DNA of 22,561 nt, taken from the IMG/VR virus record IMGVR_UViG_3300006947_000088, positions 1-22,561 of that record, one strand, 5' to 3'. The DNA is from a virus. Each line of letters starts with the position of its first letter. Position 1 is the first letter of the stretch. Below the pieces are notes generated by a model that worked only from the letters and a program-made list of their open reading frames with translations, had not been told where the DNA came from and ran no database searches. A program made the position numbers and the translations under genes. Shown here piece by piece: positions 1 through 8,200 of this stretch.

Positions 1-286
1 GATCAATCTCAAAATTTTCAATCCACTCACACTCTGGAAATGTGTCGAACATAAGAGGCACAATATACTGAGCAAACCAACCAGCAAGTAGAGCTACTCT
101 TTTCGGTTGAACATCTAATTTCTTTAATGTCTCTACCAACCAGAGTTTACTTTCTAATTGAGAGGCGTTCATAGAATCAAAAACTCTTTTTGTCAAGTAT
201 TGATAATTCCCAACTTCTAAATTTACGCCAGATGAAATTGCATTCTTCCAATCATTTGCCAGCTCTGGTGTAAATTGTAAATTCAT
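1..286 (-). CDS. Partial CDS: possible class I SAM-methyltransferase-like protein (N-terminus)
   Basis: An open frame starts at the ATG at 286 and runs off the left edge, giving 95 complete codons (it begins MNLQFTPELANDWKNAISSG). A strong Shine-Dalgarno, GGAGG, lies 8 nt before the ATG and fixes the start. Around residues 62-72 there is a hydrophobic strand running into RVALLAGWFAQ. About 20 residues later comes ENFEID. This resembles a Rossmann motif I (hhhhGGW-like) followed by the acidic end of strand 2, as in class I methyltransferase-like proteins. The first glycine position of the usual G-x-G is Ala here, and the catalytic region lies outside the window, so function is an inference. 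It follows the glycosyltransferase gene with a 32-nt gap and is probably co-transcribed with it. A plain hypothetical protein remains possible. Confidence 0.6.
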   Translation of the reverse strand, partial: MNLQFTPELANDWKNAISSGVNLEVGNYQYLTKRVFDSMNASQLESKLWLVETLKKLDVQPKRVALLAGWFAQYIVPLMFDTFPECEWIENFEID

Positions 287-294
287 ATTTTGTT

Positions 295-312
295 CCTCCG
301 ATACCTCCGATA
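295..312 (-). promoter_or_regulatory. Tandem 9-bp repeat giving two Shine-Dalgarno copies
   Basis: The plus strand reads cctccgata twice in direct succession (295-303 and 304-312). On the coding strand this gives two CGGAGG cores 9 nt apart in the 32-nt gap before the ATG at 286. The proximal copy is correctly spaced; the distal one is about 17 nt upstream of the ATG. Most other starts in this cluster have a single, weaker site. Confidence 0.8.
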
Positions 313-318
313 CTATTT

Positions 319-1179
319 TTACCATAATGATTTCAACTCCTCAACATCGTTAGTATCTGCACTATTATTAAATAAACAAATCCTATGATCTGGTCTTAAT
401 TTTTTTTGTTCTATATCTGAGGGAAAAATGTTGCCTGTGTAATATGAATAAATGTCTCCTTTTGGAAATACATTAAAGAAATTTTCAGCAAGGTTATTGT
501 TAGTTTCATTCCACATATTATACCAAAAGTGATTGAGATAATTATCAATGGTAGGATATGTAAAAAATAAAACGTCTAAGTTCTTAACAATGTGCTTGTA
601 TATCTCTGTGAGTTGACCCCTATTCCATCGAATGACAGATGAATTTATAGGAGTTGATTGCATCGATGCATAATTCTTTCGACACTCATTCATGTCATTC
701 CACCAACCTCTAACAATCCACGGATGTTTCATTTCAAGAGTAAAAAAGTATGCTAAGTCTTGATGGATGATAACGTCAAGGTCAAGATATAGAAAATTAT
801 CTCCCTTTATAGATTTAAAATCTTTCTCTGAATGTTCAGCTCTGCTGGATTCATCCAATCCACCAACGGGATGCCAGCTGGCACCAGTGGGCATATTTTC
901 TTCCGCTTGAAATTCATTTTGGATAAGTTGAAACATGTAGAGTTTTCTATATGCCCACATGTTTGAAGGAGCTTGTTGATTACGAAATCGACTGTGCAGA
1001 CCTTCGTACTCATCCCAAGTTGTAGGAAGCAAAATATCATAATCTTTTTCTTTTTTGTCAGTGAGACAGTAAAAGTTGAAAGGGACTGAACAGTTATCTT
1101 CACACTGTTGCTTTAACTTTTCTACATATTCTCGGCTGTACTTATCGCCCCACTTGACGCATAATATTGTATTTTTCAT
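319..1179 (-). CDS. Glycosyltransferase with DxD motif
   Basis: This 286-residue protein looks like a small GT-A type glycosyltransferase, an enzyme class that moves a sugar from a nucleotide donor. It starts with a strand reading ILCVKWGDKYS. The metal/donor-binding DxD motif is at residues 133-135 in NFLYLDLDVII. A conserved-looking PINSSVIRWN lies at 177-186, and FPKGDIYSYYTGN near 238-250 matches the C-terminal part of this phage/bacterial family. No signal peptide or membrane segment is visible. No clear Shine-Dalgarno precedes the ATG at 1179, so translation may depend on coupling to the gene that ends 10 nt upstream. Residues about 88-122, just before the DxD strand, look like an insertion: the DNA there is much more GC-rich than its surroundings and holds a 12-bp palindrome. 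The acceptor is unknown; a virion protein or a host surface glycan are both possible. Confidence 0.75.
   Translation of the reverse strand: MKNTILCVKWGDKYSREYVEKLKQQCEDNCSVPFNFYCLTDKKEKDYDILLPTTWDEYEGLHSRFRNQQAPSNMWAYRKLYMFQLIQNEFQAEENMPTGASWHPVGGLDESSRAEHSEKDFKSIKGDNFLYLDLDVIIHQDLAYFFTLEMKHPWIVRGWWNDMNECRKNYASMQSTPINSSVIRWNRGQLTEIYKHIVKNLDVLFFTYPTIDNYLNHFWYNMWNETNNNLAENFFNVFPKGDIYSYYTGNIFPSDIEQKKLRPDHRICLFNNSADTNDVEELKSLW
872..883. repeat. 12-bp perfect palindrome inside glycosyltransferase gene
   Basis: The sequence tgccagctggca is identical to its reverse complement. It sits inside a GC-rich patch (33 of 57 bases G or C at 838-894) in an otherwise AT-rich gene, in the part coding for the apparent insertion before the DxD strand. 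Confidence 0.75.
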
Positions 1180-1189
1180 AATTGTTTAT

Positions 1190-1831
1190 CTATAATAATG
1201 TAGAGTAAGCTTTAATTGCCTCCACTGGATTTTCTGCTTTACGAATTTCAGTTTTCGCTTTTCTTTTCTTACTATTCTTTACTGACTCTTGCTCAAATAT
1301 TTTCAGTTTCAATTTAAATAAAACTTCTTTGTGATCAGCATTTTCTGCATCAAAGTCAAAAAGAATATCCAAACTTCCCTGTGATTCCTCAGTAATTTCT
1401 TGAGTTTCTTGAGTTTCTTGATCTTGATCTTGATCTTGAGTTTGTTTAGTTTCTTGATACAGATTATTTTCTTTTGCATAACGATGAAAGGCATCTCTAA
1501 ATACTTGACGATCAACTTCAAGTTTTGCTCTTGTACATTCATCAATAGATTCCCAAGGAAATTCTTCCAACAAAGCTTTCATTCTTGCGTCATCAGGTTC
1601 CACTGGGGAAATATGATAAGAAGTTTGAAGTTCTTTTCCACCGTTTTCATGAACTCCAACTTCATCATCACCCGCATGAACTGCGCCAGCTGGGGGTGTA
1701 TAATTATATACAATCTCAAGGGCAGTTAACTCATTATTTATATAGTAAACCTCAACAACCTTTCCGACGAATGGAAATTTTGGATCACCATTCGCAAAAT
1801 ATGCATCAGTTTCTTTATTCTCATATGCCAT
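1190..1831 (-). CDS. Hypothetical protein with Gln/Asp/Glu/Thr-rich linker
   Basis: I do not recognise this 213-residue protein. The start is supported by AGGAG 7 nt before the ATG at 1831. Residues 1-80 look mainly like beta structure (GKVVEVYYINNELTALEIVY). Residues 83-125 are probably helical, with an FPWESIDECTRAK segment. Residues 126-151 are a low-complexity linker of DQ and ETQ units encoded by short tandem repeats. The C-terminal 60 residues are highly charged and Lys-rich. There is no signal peptide or membrane segment. It sits between a virion structural gene and a glycosyltransferase gene, 15 nt after the former and 10 nt before the latter, and is probably in the same late transcript. 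A role as a virion accessory or assembly protein would be a guess from position only. Confidence 0.8.
   Translation of the reverse strand: MAYENKETDAYFANGDPKFPFVGKVVEVYYINNELTALEIVYNYTPPAGAVHAGDDEVGVHENGGKELQTSYHISPVEPDDARMKALLEEFPWESIDECTRAKLEVDRQVFRDAFHRYAKENNLYQETKQTQDQDQDQETQETQEITEESQGSLDILFDFDAENADHKEVLFKLKLKIFEQESVKNSKKRKAKTEIRKAENPVEAIKAYSTLL
1400..1439 (-). repeat. In-frame short tandem repeats encoding the QDQDQ/ETQET linker
   Basis: The plus strand shows ttgagtttc twice (1400-1417), followed by tcttga four times (1416-1439). The units are 9 and 6 nt, both multiples of three, so copy-number changes would lengthen or shorten the linker at residues 131-144 without shifting the frame. 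Confidence 0.85.
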
Positions 1832-1846
1832 AATTAATCTCCTACC

Positions 1847-2797
1847 CTATGAAACGTGTATTCTTAAATTGTATGAACTAATTGCCTGTGCCGAACCACT
1901 AGGTTGTTCCTGTGCTCTATAATCATCACCAACTTGTCTTGTTCTATAAGTTGAACCATCTAACTTTGTATTTACCATTGCTGTTCCACGAACATTTCCA
2001 CTACCACTAGTTCCTACATTATAGGATATTTTATGGTCATTAGTAGAATGAGCAGCCTCAAATCTTAGTAAATTACCAAATAAAGTTGAAGCATCTGCAA
2101 CACTATATTCTTGAAGATTATTGTTTCCATCTATATGTAGTGGACTTCTTGATGGTGTATTATCAACACCATCTCTTACATGAAGAAAATAACTAGTTAT
2201 TGTTGTTGGTTGGTCAAGTGTCTCAGGAATACCAGCAGCAGTAAATGCACCTGCATTGGCTCTAGTATCAATAAATACTGCTGTAGTAGAAACGTTTGTA
2301 TATCCACTAGCCGCAGTCGCTGAATTTGTGATAGTAAAAGTTCCAGCAGTAGCAGATGATTCTGCTGCGGTTGTCATAGTCAAAATTGTAGGGAATACAA
2401 ATGTGTCTAACATATCAGTTAAAGTCATTGCTCTAACCGCACCCGCAGTTGAATCATAATATACAGGAAAACTTATTCCAGTATCACTAACATGTCCAAT
2501 CGACCCACTAGCAGTATATGCTAGATTAATCTTATCGAATGCAACAGTTACAGTTGCAACGTCAGCAGTCTCAGCTACCAAATCAAAGTTGGTAGCGTCT
2601 TGACCAGTTGCACCAGCCTTTGTTCTAGTATCACTCATTGCAGCAATCAATGCACCACTATTAGCAACTTGCGTAAGAACAGCAGTAGGATTCTCTGAAT
2701 ATATAAACTGCATCTTCTGTCGCCATTGAGTAACTTCACCAGAAGACATGGCAGTTAAATTACCATTTAAAAAATATAAAGGACTTCTTACTGTCAT
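1847..2797 (-). CDS. Virion structural protein of marine T4-like phages
   Basis: This 316-residue protein begins MTVRSPLYFLNGNLTAMSSG. That opening (PLYF..GNL.AMS) and the following TRTKAGA segment are familiar from uncharacterised structural proteins of marine T4-like myoviruses; this is recognition of a family pattern, not a search result. It is rich in Ala, Thr, Ser and Gly with alternating hydrophobic residues, as in beta-rich virion proteins, and has no enzyme motif. GGGAG lies 9 nt before the ATG, inside the last codons of the preceding fibre-like gene, whose stop is only 1 nt upstream, so the two are translationally linked. It may be a neck, tail or fibre-associated part; its location in the particle cannot be told from sequence. 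Confidence 0.65.
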   Translation of the reverse strand: MTVRSPLYFLNGNLTAMSSGEVTQWRQKMQFIYSENPTAVLTQVANSGALIAAMSDTRTKAGATGQDATNFDLVAETADVATVTVAFDKINLAYTASGSIGHVSDTGISFPVYYDSTAGAVRAMTLTDMLDTFVFPTILTMTTAAESSATAGTFTITNSATAASGYTNVSTTAVFIDTRANAGAFTAAGIPETLDQPTTITSYFLHVRDGVDNTPSRSPLHIDGNNNLQEYSVADASTLFGNLLRFEAAHSTNDHKISYNVGTSGSGNVRGTAMVNTKLDGSTYRTRQVGDDYRAQEQPSGSAQAISSYNLRIHVS

Positions 2798-2798
2798 T

Positions 2799-5009
2799 TT
2801 AAGTTACTCCCGGCGCAAATCCGGCAACTGAGTTTAATATATGCCCACCCGAATCACGAATTTCTATAACATTTTTTTGCATACCAGCATGAAGGAACGG
2901 CATGTTTTCCATATGAACATTACTACCAGCGTTAGTTGATGAACCATCTGTACCATCTAAGAGTATATTATCACCAGCATCAGTTCCGTCAGCAGCAGAT
3001 TGATTCATAACAATTAATACATCTCCACCCCTTCTTACCAAAGTTTGACCATCGCCATTTGGGCCGTTGTTGGCGCCGCCATCTGAAACCATCAAACCTT
3101 TATCAGGTCTATGGAAAAGATAAACTTCCTTATCAGCGCCAAAGTAAATAAAAGAACCATCAGATTTCAAACAAAAATCATCACCAACGGTAAGATCAAG
3201 AGAAATTCCAACACCACCAGCTACAGTTAATGCACCGTCTGTGGCAACTGTATTAGCAGTCGTTGCAGTTATAGCAACTACACCAGCAGAGGAGATTGTA
3301 ACAGCATTAAGATCACTAGCAGAACCGATTGACCCGCCGTCTTGGATTGTGATACTTGCATTAAATACAGGCCGGGCGCTAAAGGTAGCAATACCAGTAA
3401 CTAAAGCGGTTCCAGATATATCTACATTACCATTAATATCAATTAGGGTTGAGGTTAAGTCTATTTCATCGTCTGCAGCGATTGACAAATCACCGTCAGC
3501 AGTTGAACTAATGTGAATTGCAGTATCACGAAATATTATCTTTTTATTTGTAGCCATTGTTATGGCATCTGCTTGTGCAAGTGTACCACTAATCTCTACA
3601 TTACCATTGATATCAATAAGTGTAGAGTTAAGTTCTATCTCATCATCGGCATTAATGTCTAGATCACCATCAGCTGGAGAACCGATATTAATTGCAGCGT
3701 CACGAAACTGTACTACCATTGCAGCATTAAGTAATATCCCAGTATCGTGAACATGAGTTAAAGTTACATCTTTACCCGCACCAAAAGTTAATACAGCAGC
3801 GTCACTAAGTAAGAATAAGTCATCTCCAATAACAGCATCCAAGGCTACAGACAAACCACCATCAGTCTGCAATGAACCATCAGTTGTAGAAGTTGCAGCA
3901 GTAGTATCATCTGTTTTAATAATACCACTTGCAGTTACCGTACCAGTTACTGCTAGGGCCGAACCAGTAAAAGTTAAGTTTGCCTCACCGTTACCACTAT
4001 TAGAACCTGTAGCAGTAATAACACGGTTGTTACCGTCATTATTCAAAGATAAACCATCAGATTGATTAGCAAAAGCTAAGTTTCCATCACCATCAGTTGC
4101 AAGAAGTTGATTTGCAATACCATCAGCAACAGGCATTCTAAACTGAATACCACCAGCAGCTGGGGGAAGAAAAAGAGAACCTAAGAGGTTGTCACTTGTT
4201 GCAGACTGATAAGCAAATCTTGCGTTAACAGAAGACTCATCAACATTTTCTCTAGTCAAGAATACCAATGCATCTTCAGTTGATACTTCAAGGATTATAA
4301 ATTCTTCATAATCCTCAAATGTAGGATTGACAATATGATCATTTGTTCCTTCTTCATAAATAAGAGCTTCACCAATGTTAACGACCACACCTTCTACATC
4401 AGTTGCATCTCCGTCAAGAATGATTGCACTAGATGAATTTGCACCACTAGAATTAGTTCCATTAAGAAGAATAATATCATCAATATCTCTACCTATTAAT
4501 GCTATCGTTCCTGTCTTGTTTTGAACTGTTACTGTTCTATCAGCAGTAGGATCAGTGATTGAAAGGGTTGTTTGAAACTCATCTATTGTTGAACCCTCAA
4601 ATACAAAGTCTCCAGAAAATTGATTAAGAGGATTTATAAGATGATCCCCTGTTCCTATTTCATATAAAAGTGCCTCACCAACATCCACACCAACTGCGCT
4701 AGCATTAAGAATGATTGCACTAGACTCATCTGTACCACTTCCATCTGTTGCATTAAGAACAACAACATCGTTGATATCTCTACCCGTCAATGCTATTGTA
4801 CCAGACTTATCTTGCATTGTTACTGTTCTGTCAGTAGTAGGATCAATTATTACAAGGGTTGTTTGAAAATCATCAGCTGTAGTTCCCTCAAATACAATCT
4901 CTGCACCAAATTTCAATCCTTGAATATCTGATCTAAGAGTATTAAAAGATCGACGAAATGTATCTAATGAATCGCCAGTAGTTATTGAAGCTGCTGTAAT
5001 TGTTGCCAT
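2799..5009 (-). CDS. Repetitive tail-fibre-like virion protein
   Basis: This 736-residue protein is Ala/Thr/Asp/Gly-rich and strongly repetitive, like phage fibre shafts. Residues 36-134 and 135-229 are a diverged tandem duplication, each opening with FEG(T/S)T and DPT(T/A)DRTVT and passing through SGTIAL or TGTIAL. Residues 441-476 and 499-534 are a second repeat pair sharing ADGDL.I.ADDEI and STLIDINGNV. Residues about 681-699 (NILLDGTDGSSTNAGSNV) match the repeat found many times in the 1751-residue protein encoded at 14125-19380. The ATG overlaps the stop of the 75-residue gene as TAATG, suggesting reinitiation. These motifs are typical of fibre-like proteins of marine myoviruses. No receptor-binding or chaperone domain is recognisable, so it could be a fibre, a fibre-like baseplate decoration or another peripheral part. 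Confidence 0.7.
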   Translation of the reverse strand: MATITAASITTGDSLDTFRRSFNTLRSDIQGLKFGAEIVFEGTTADDFQTTLVIIDPTTDRTVTMQDKSGTIALTGRDINDVVVLNATDGSGTDESSAIILNASAVGVDVGEALLYEIGTGDHLINPLNQFSGDFVFEGSTIDEFQTTLSITDPTADRTVTVQNKTGTIALIGRDIDDIILLNGTNSSGANSSSAIILDGDATDVEGVVVNIGEALIYEEGTNDHIVNPTFEDYEEFIILEVSTEDALVFLTRENVDESSVNARFAYQSATSDNLLGSLFLPPAAGGIQFRMPVADGIANQLLATDGDGNLAFANQSDGLSLNNDGNNRVITATGSNSGNGEANLTFTGSALAVTGTVTASGIIKTDDTTAATSTTDGSLQTDGGLSVALDAVIGDDLFLLSDAAVLTFGAGKDVTLTHVHDTGILLNAAMVVQFRDAAINIGSPADGDLDINADDEIELNSTLIDINGNVEISGTLAQADAITMATNKKIIFRDTAIHISSTADGDLSIAADDEIDLTSTLIDINGNVDISGTALVTGIATFSARPVFNASITIQDGGSIGSASDLNAVTISSAGVVAITATTANTVATDGALTVAGGVGISLDLTVGDDFCLKSDGSFIYFGADKEVYLFHRPDKGLMVSDGGANNGPNGDGQTLVRRGGDVLIVMNQSAADGTDAGDNILLDGTDGSSTNAGSNVHMENMPFLHAGMQKNVIEIRDSGGHILNSVAGFAPGVT
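3408..3515 (-). repeat. Intragenic beta repeat, copy 2 (IDINGNVDISGT type)
   Basis: Encodes residues 499-534 of the fibre-like protein. It shares ADGDLSIAADDEIDL and STLIDINGNVDISGT with the copy at 3582-3689, with matching DNA as well as protein. This unit is common in fibre-like proteins of marine phages. Confidence 0.8.
3582..3689 (-). repeat. Intragenic beta repeat, copy 1 (IDINGNVEISGT type)
   Basis: Encodes residues 441-476 of the fibre-like protein (ADGDLDINADDEIEL, STLIDINGNVEISGT). It pairs with 3408-3515 with a spacing of 58 residues from one copy start to the next, consistent with a recurring shaft element. Confidence 0.8.
4323..4904 (-). repeat. Tandem duplication of about 97 codons in fibre-like gene
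   Basis: Residues 36-134 and 135-229 align end to end. Each copy has FEG.T.D.FQTTL, DPT.DRTVT, a GTIAL.GRDI segment, an SSAIIL segment, GEAL.YE, and finally GT.DH..NP. The copies are diverged at the DNA level, so this is an old internal duplication. Confidence 0.8.
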
Positions 5010-5236
5010 TATTCTTTACCCACCAACTTTTCTAATAGAGTTTTAATTTCGTGCATCTCGCATTTAATATTATTTATCTCCCTTGTCGCAGACCTTAAAT
5101 CATCTCTTTGCTTTTGTGCCGATTTAGATCGAGAAACTGCTCGATCATAGGCAGTCGTATTAGTATTAACAATAGCTCCTGAATGTTTATCTCTTACGAG
5201 GTCTACATTATCTTCTACTTTTATATAATTTTCCAT
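5009..5236 (-). CDS. Small helical protein, likely coiled coil
   Basis: This is a 75-residue protein (begins MENYIKVEDNVDLVRDKHSG). The first 30 residues contain VRDKHSGAIVNTNTTAYDRA. Residues about 30-73 are charged and predicted helical, with heptad-like hydrophobic spacing (INNIKCEMHEIKTLLEKLV) consistent with a short coiled coil. Small proteins with the same LVRD...GAI.NTN opening occur among the structural genes of marine T4-like phages; I know of no assigned function. The ATG is 1 nt after the stop of the 2230-residue gene, and its own stop overlaps the next ATG as TAATG, so it is embedded in a coupled series. It could be a small virion component or an oligomerisation/assembly factor for its large neighbours; that is inference. 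Confidence 0.75.
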   Translation of the reverse strand: MENYIKVEDNVDLVRDKHSGAIVNTNTTAYDRAVSRSKSAQKQRDDLRSATREINNIKCEMHEIKTLLEKLVGKE

Positions 5237-5237
5237 A

Positions 5238-8200
5238 TTATGTCGCCAACGCTAATGCTCTAAAGTCTTTGATTCTTGGTGGTTCAGAAGAGTTAGTCGA
5301 TTGCATGACAATTTTAATTGAGAACGCAATAAAATCATCTAGTGCATCACCAACACCATCATCTGTAACACCGGCAGTAAATAGATACTCTTGAAAATCA
5401 TCACGCCCCAAGGATGGGTTAGTGACAGAATCGGGAGAACCATCACCATTAAAGTATTTCCAATTTAATTCATCAAAGTCACTAGCATCGTCTGACCTCA
5501 AGATTTTAAACATAACTTTAATTTCTGAAGATGTATCTCTGTTCGCACTAAAGAACACTTTCAACGCTGTCGCTGACTGGGCCAATGAAGCTTTTCTTGT
5601 GCAGTATATCGCAACATTATTATCACCAACTGATTCAGTTGAATCTCTATATTCATCAGTTGGAAAAACATCAGAAGCAGAGTCAATATTATTAATTCTA
5701 TTTGAAACAGCAAGGCCTGTCATTCTCTGTGTATCAATAACAGGAGATAGATTTTCTTGAAAACTTGATAGGCTACAAGTTAATGATAATGATTTTTGAC
5801 CAGCAAGTTCATTTGTCTCGTTAATTGCAGAAGCAATCATATATGGAGAATCATAATACACATTTTCATTTAATGGTATTGGAGTTGCGTTTGAAACAGT
5901 ATCTTTAATAAATGATGCTTGAACACCAGATGCACTTGTTGCAGATGTCCCTTGTTTGACTGTTAAAATAGATGTACCTGTAAGTTGCATGTTTGATATA
6001 TTCATCTGTGCAAGGTCATACAACATATTTTCTGATGCATAAGCATCATCACCGCCGTTCTGAGCTCGTGTTATACCAGTACCATCAATAACGGCGTTAG
6101 TAGCTACCGTAATCGTGTAACTATCAATATTAATATTACTGATTGATGTAAACGTTTTATTAGCAGCAATATTATCAGCATCTGTAACGTAGTGATTGAT
6201 TTCTGTGAATGGTATTTTATGTAACTGATATAATTCTACAGGAGAACCAGCAGCATGATTTGCTCCAGATTCACCAGCCTGGTTACTACCAAATCCTCTT
6301 GTTGCACTACTAATTGTATTACTACTTATGGAAGAATATTGTATTATCTCGTTATTGATTCTTATCATCCAGTTGTTAGATGCGTCCCTAGAATATTTAC
6401 CAGCAGTATCATTAAAATTTGTACCGTCAGCAAGGACAATAGTTGTCGTTGTATCATCAATCGCATTTGCCAAGGTTGTTGTAGCACCAGACTTAATATC
6501 CATAAACCTAACATTATTATTAGTTGTGTTCATATTATGGTTTGGATGTAGAACTTGGATAACATTACTTCCATCTTGGAAAATCATAGGATTGATTGGT
6601 AGTCTAACTGAAGACTCGTTACCACCCGACAACCCAGTAGAAATACCTGACCTTTCGGGAACTGGTAGTTGATCATTTACAAGAGGCACCGTTCCTGAAA
6701 GTGCAGTAAACGAACACCTATTCATTTTAAATTTAATATCTTCCATAAGAGAAGGAGCCCAAGTTCTATTATTATGAGACTTAAACATAACCCCAACATC
6801 TGGTTGTTTAGAAACTGTCCTCTCTGCAAACAATGCATTAGACGTTGAGGTTGCTGTACCACCAACACCAGCAGCAGCCAATGTAGATTGAATTTCTGTT
6901 TCACCCATTCGAGCAATCCAAATCTTATGAGTTGGTACTTGTGCAAGCAAACAGAAACAATATTCTAAACCCGACTGTAAATAAACAGGGCTATTAAATT
7001 TAAAGTTGGTTGCTTTTTGTCCAGTTTCATCAATCGAAATATTTGCAGGGTCTTTTACAACCCGACCAAACGGCATAATTTTTGGGCCAGGATAACCGTT
7101 GACTACATTTCTCAACTCTAGTGTTACAGGGAATACCTCATCCTTTTCAGAAAAGAATATATCTATACTTGAAACAAACGCTCCTCCAGACTCTTCTATT
7201 AAAAAAGTCTGTGCTAACGGATCATCATCGTCCTCACCACCATTACCATCATCATCATCCTGCGCCTGCGGCACAGGCGGTGGAGGTGGAATAAATGAGG
7301 TAGATTGACTAATAACATCAGAGAAAATTGATGTTGAAGAATTTGTATTAGATTTACTCAATTCTGCATTTCTTGTTGCAATAATAGTTTCTTGTTCAGT
7401 TTCTAAAATACCTGTGGCATGGTAGATTGTTTGTCCTGCTGTAATAGGGTCTGTAGATGTGATATTTGTTGGACTTGCAGTAAGTCGAAATGAAATCTCA
7501 CCAGTTTTAAATTTAAGGTTTCCTGTCACTTTAGGATCAGGAAGACTGAATACTCCTTTAACTCTACCAGATGGGCCGGTTATTAAAGCATCACCAAAAA
7601 TTAAACTTGAATCAGATGTTGAGAACCCCTCTAGTGGTTTTGTTAAGGAAGAAACATCTACTTTATCAAAGAAAGGATATAGTTGTGTATTTGGTAAGAA
7701 ACTATTTCCTTCAAAATTTATTATTTTAGGTCTACAAAACGGCAGCATGGCCCTTGCAATAACTTTAGTTCCTTGTGATTCAAGGTCAATTTTTTCAATA
7801 ACATCAGTTTTAATACCAGTTCTACTCTGATCTGTTCTTACTGTACTAACTGTTCGTGATGTTAAGTTATTACCACTCCACCAAGAACTACTTGATGAAG
7901 CTGTTGTTCCAGACCATTGAGTTTGCCAAGCATTCCACACCGTTCCTATTGAATCTTTATTATCTTCATAAAAAGTATCAAAGTTACCCTCTACATTAAC
8001 AATTAAATCGGGAGCAACCTCTGTTTCAAACCAATCATCACTTTGTGGGTCAAGAGAAACATGTCCTTCCCAATTAGATAAAAGAACAGGAGTAACTCTT
8101 TCAACTCTAGTTGCAAATGGTTGATCAAGTAAAGTAACTTCTTTGTAAGGTAAAGTTATAAGATCACCAGTTTTTTGATAACCAAAATTAGCACGTTCTG

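Noticed and set aside
319-1179. Glycosyltransferase as a DNA-modifying (T4 alpha/beta-glucosyltransferase) enzyme
   Set aside because: The sequence pattern (N-terminal ILCVKWG, DLD, NSSVIRW) fits a DxD protein/glycan glycosyltransferase type, and no hydroxymethylcytosine pathway gene is visible in the window.
1735-1742. TATAAATA inside the 213-residue gene
   Set aside because: It lies within coding sequence, more than 550 nt before the next start. A few chance matches to this all-AT 8-mer are expected in a window of this size and composition.
3408-4904. Repeats suggesting a CRISPR array
   Set aside because: The repeats are protein-coding, unequal in spacing and diverged, and they lie inside one intact open frame.
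6328-6672. Open frame of about 114 codons on the plus strand, antisense to the 2230-residue gene
   Set aside because: It lies wholly opposite a gene with clear family motifs, has biased composition expected of a frame shadow, no Shine-Dalgarno and no recognisable domain. The same applies to the other plus-strand frames in the window.
7263-7279. Perfect 6-bp stem with 5-nt loop, terminator-like
   Set aside because: It is in the middle of an open frame with no following U-run, and arises from Pro/Gln/Ala codons in the hinge.
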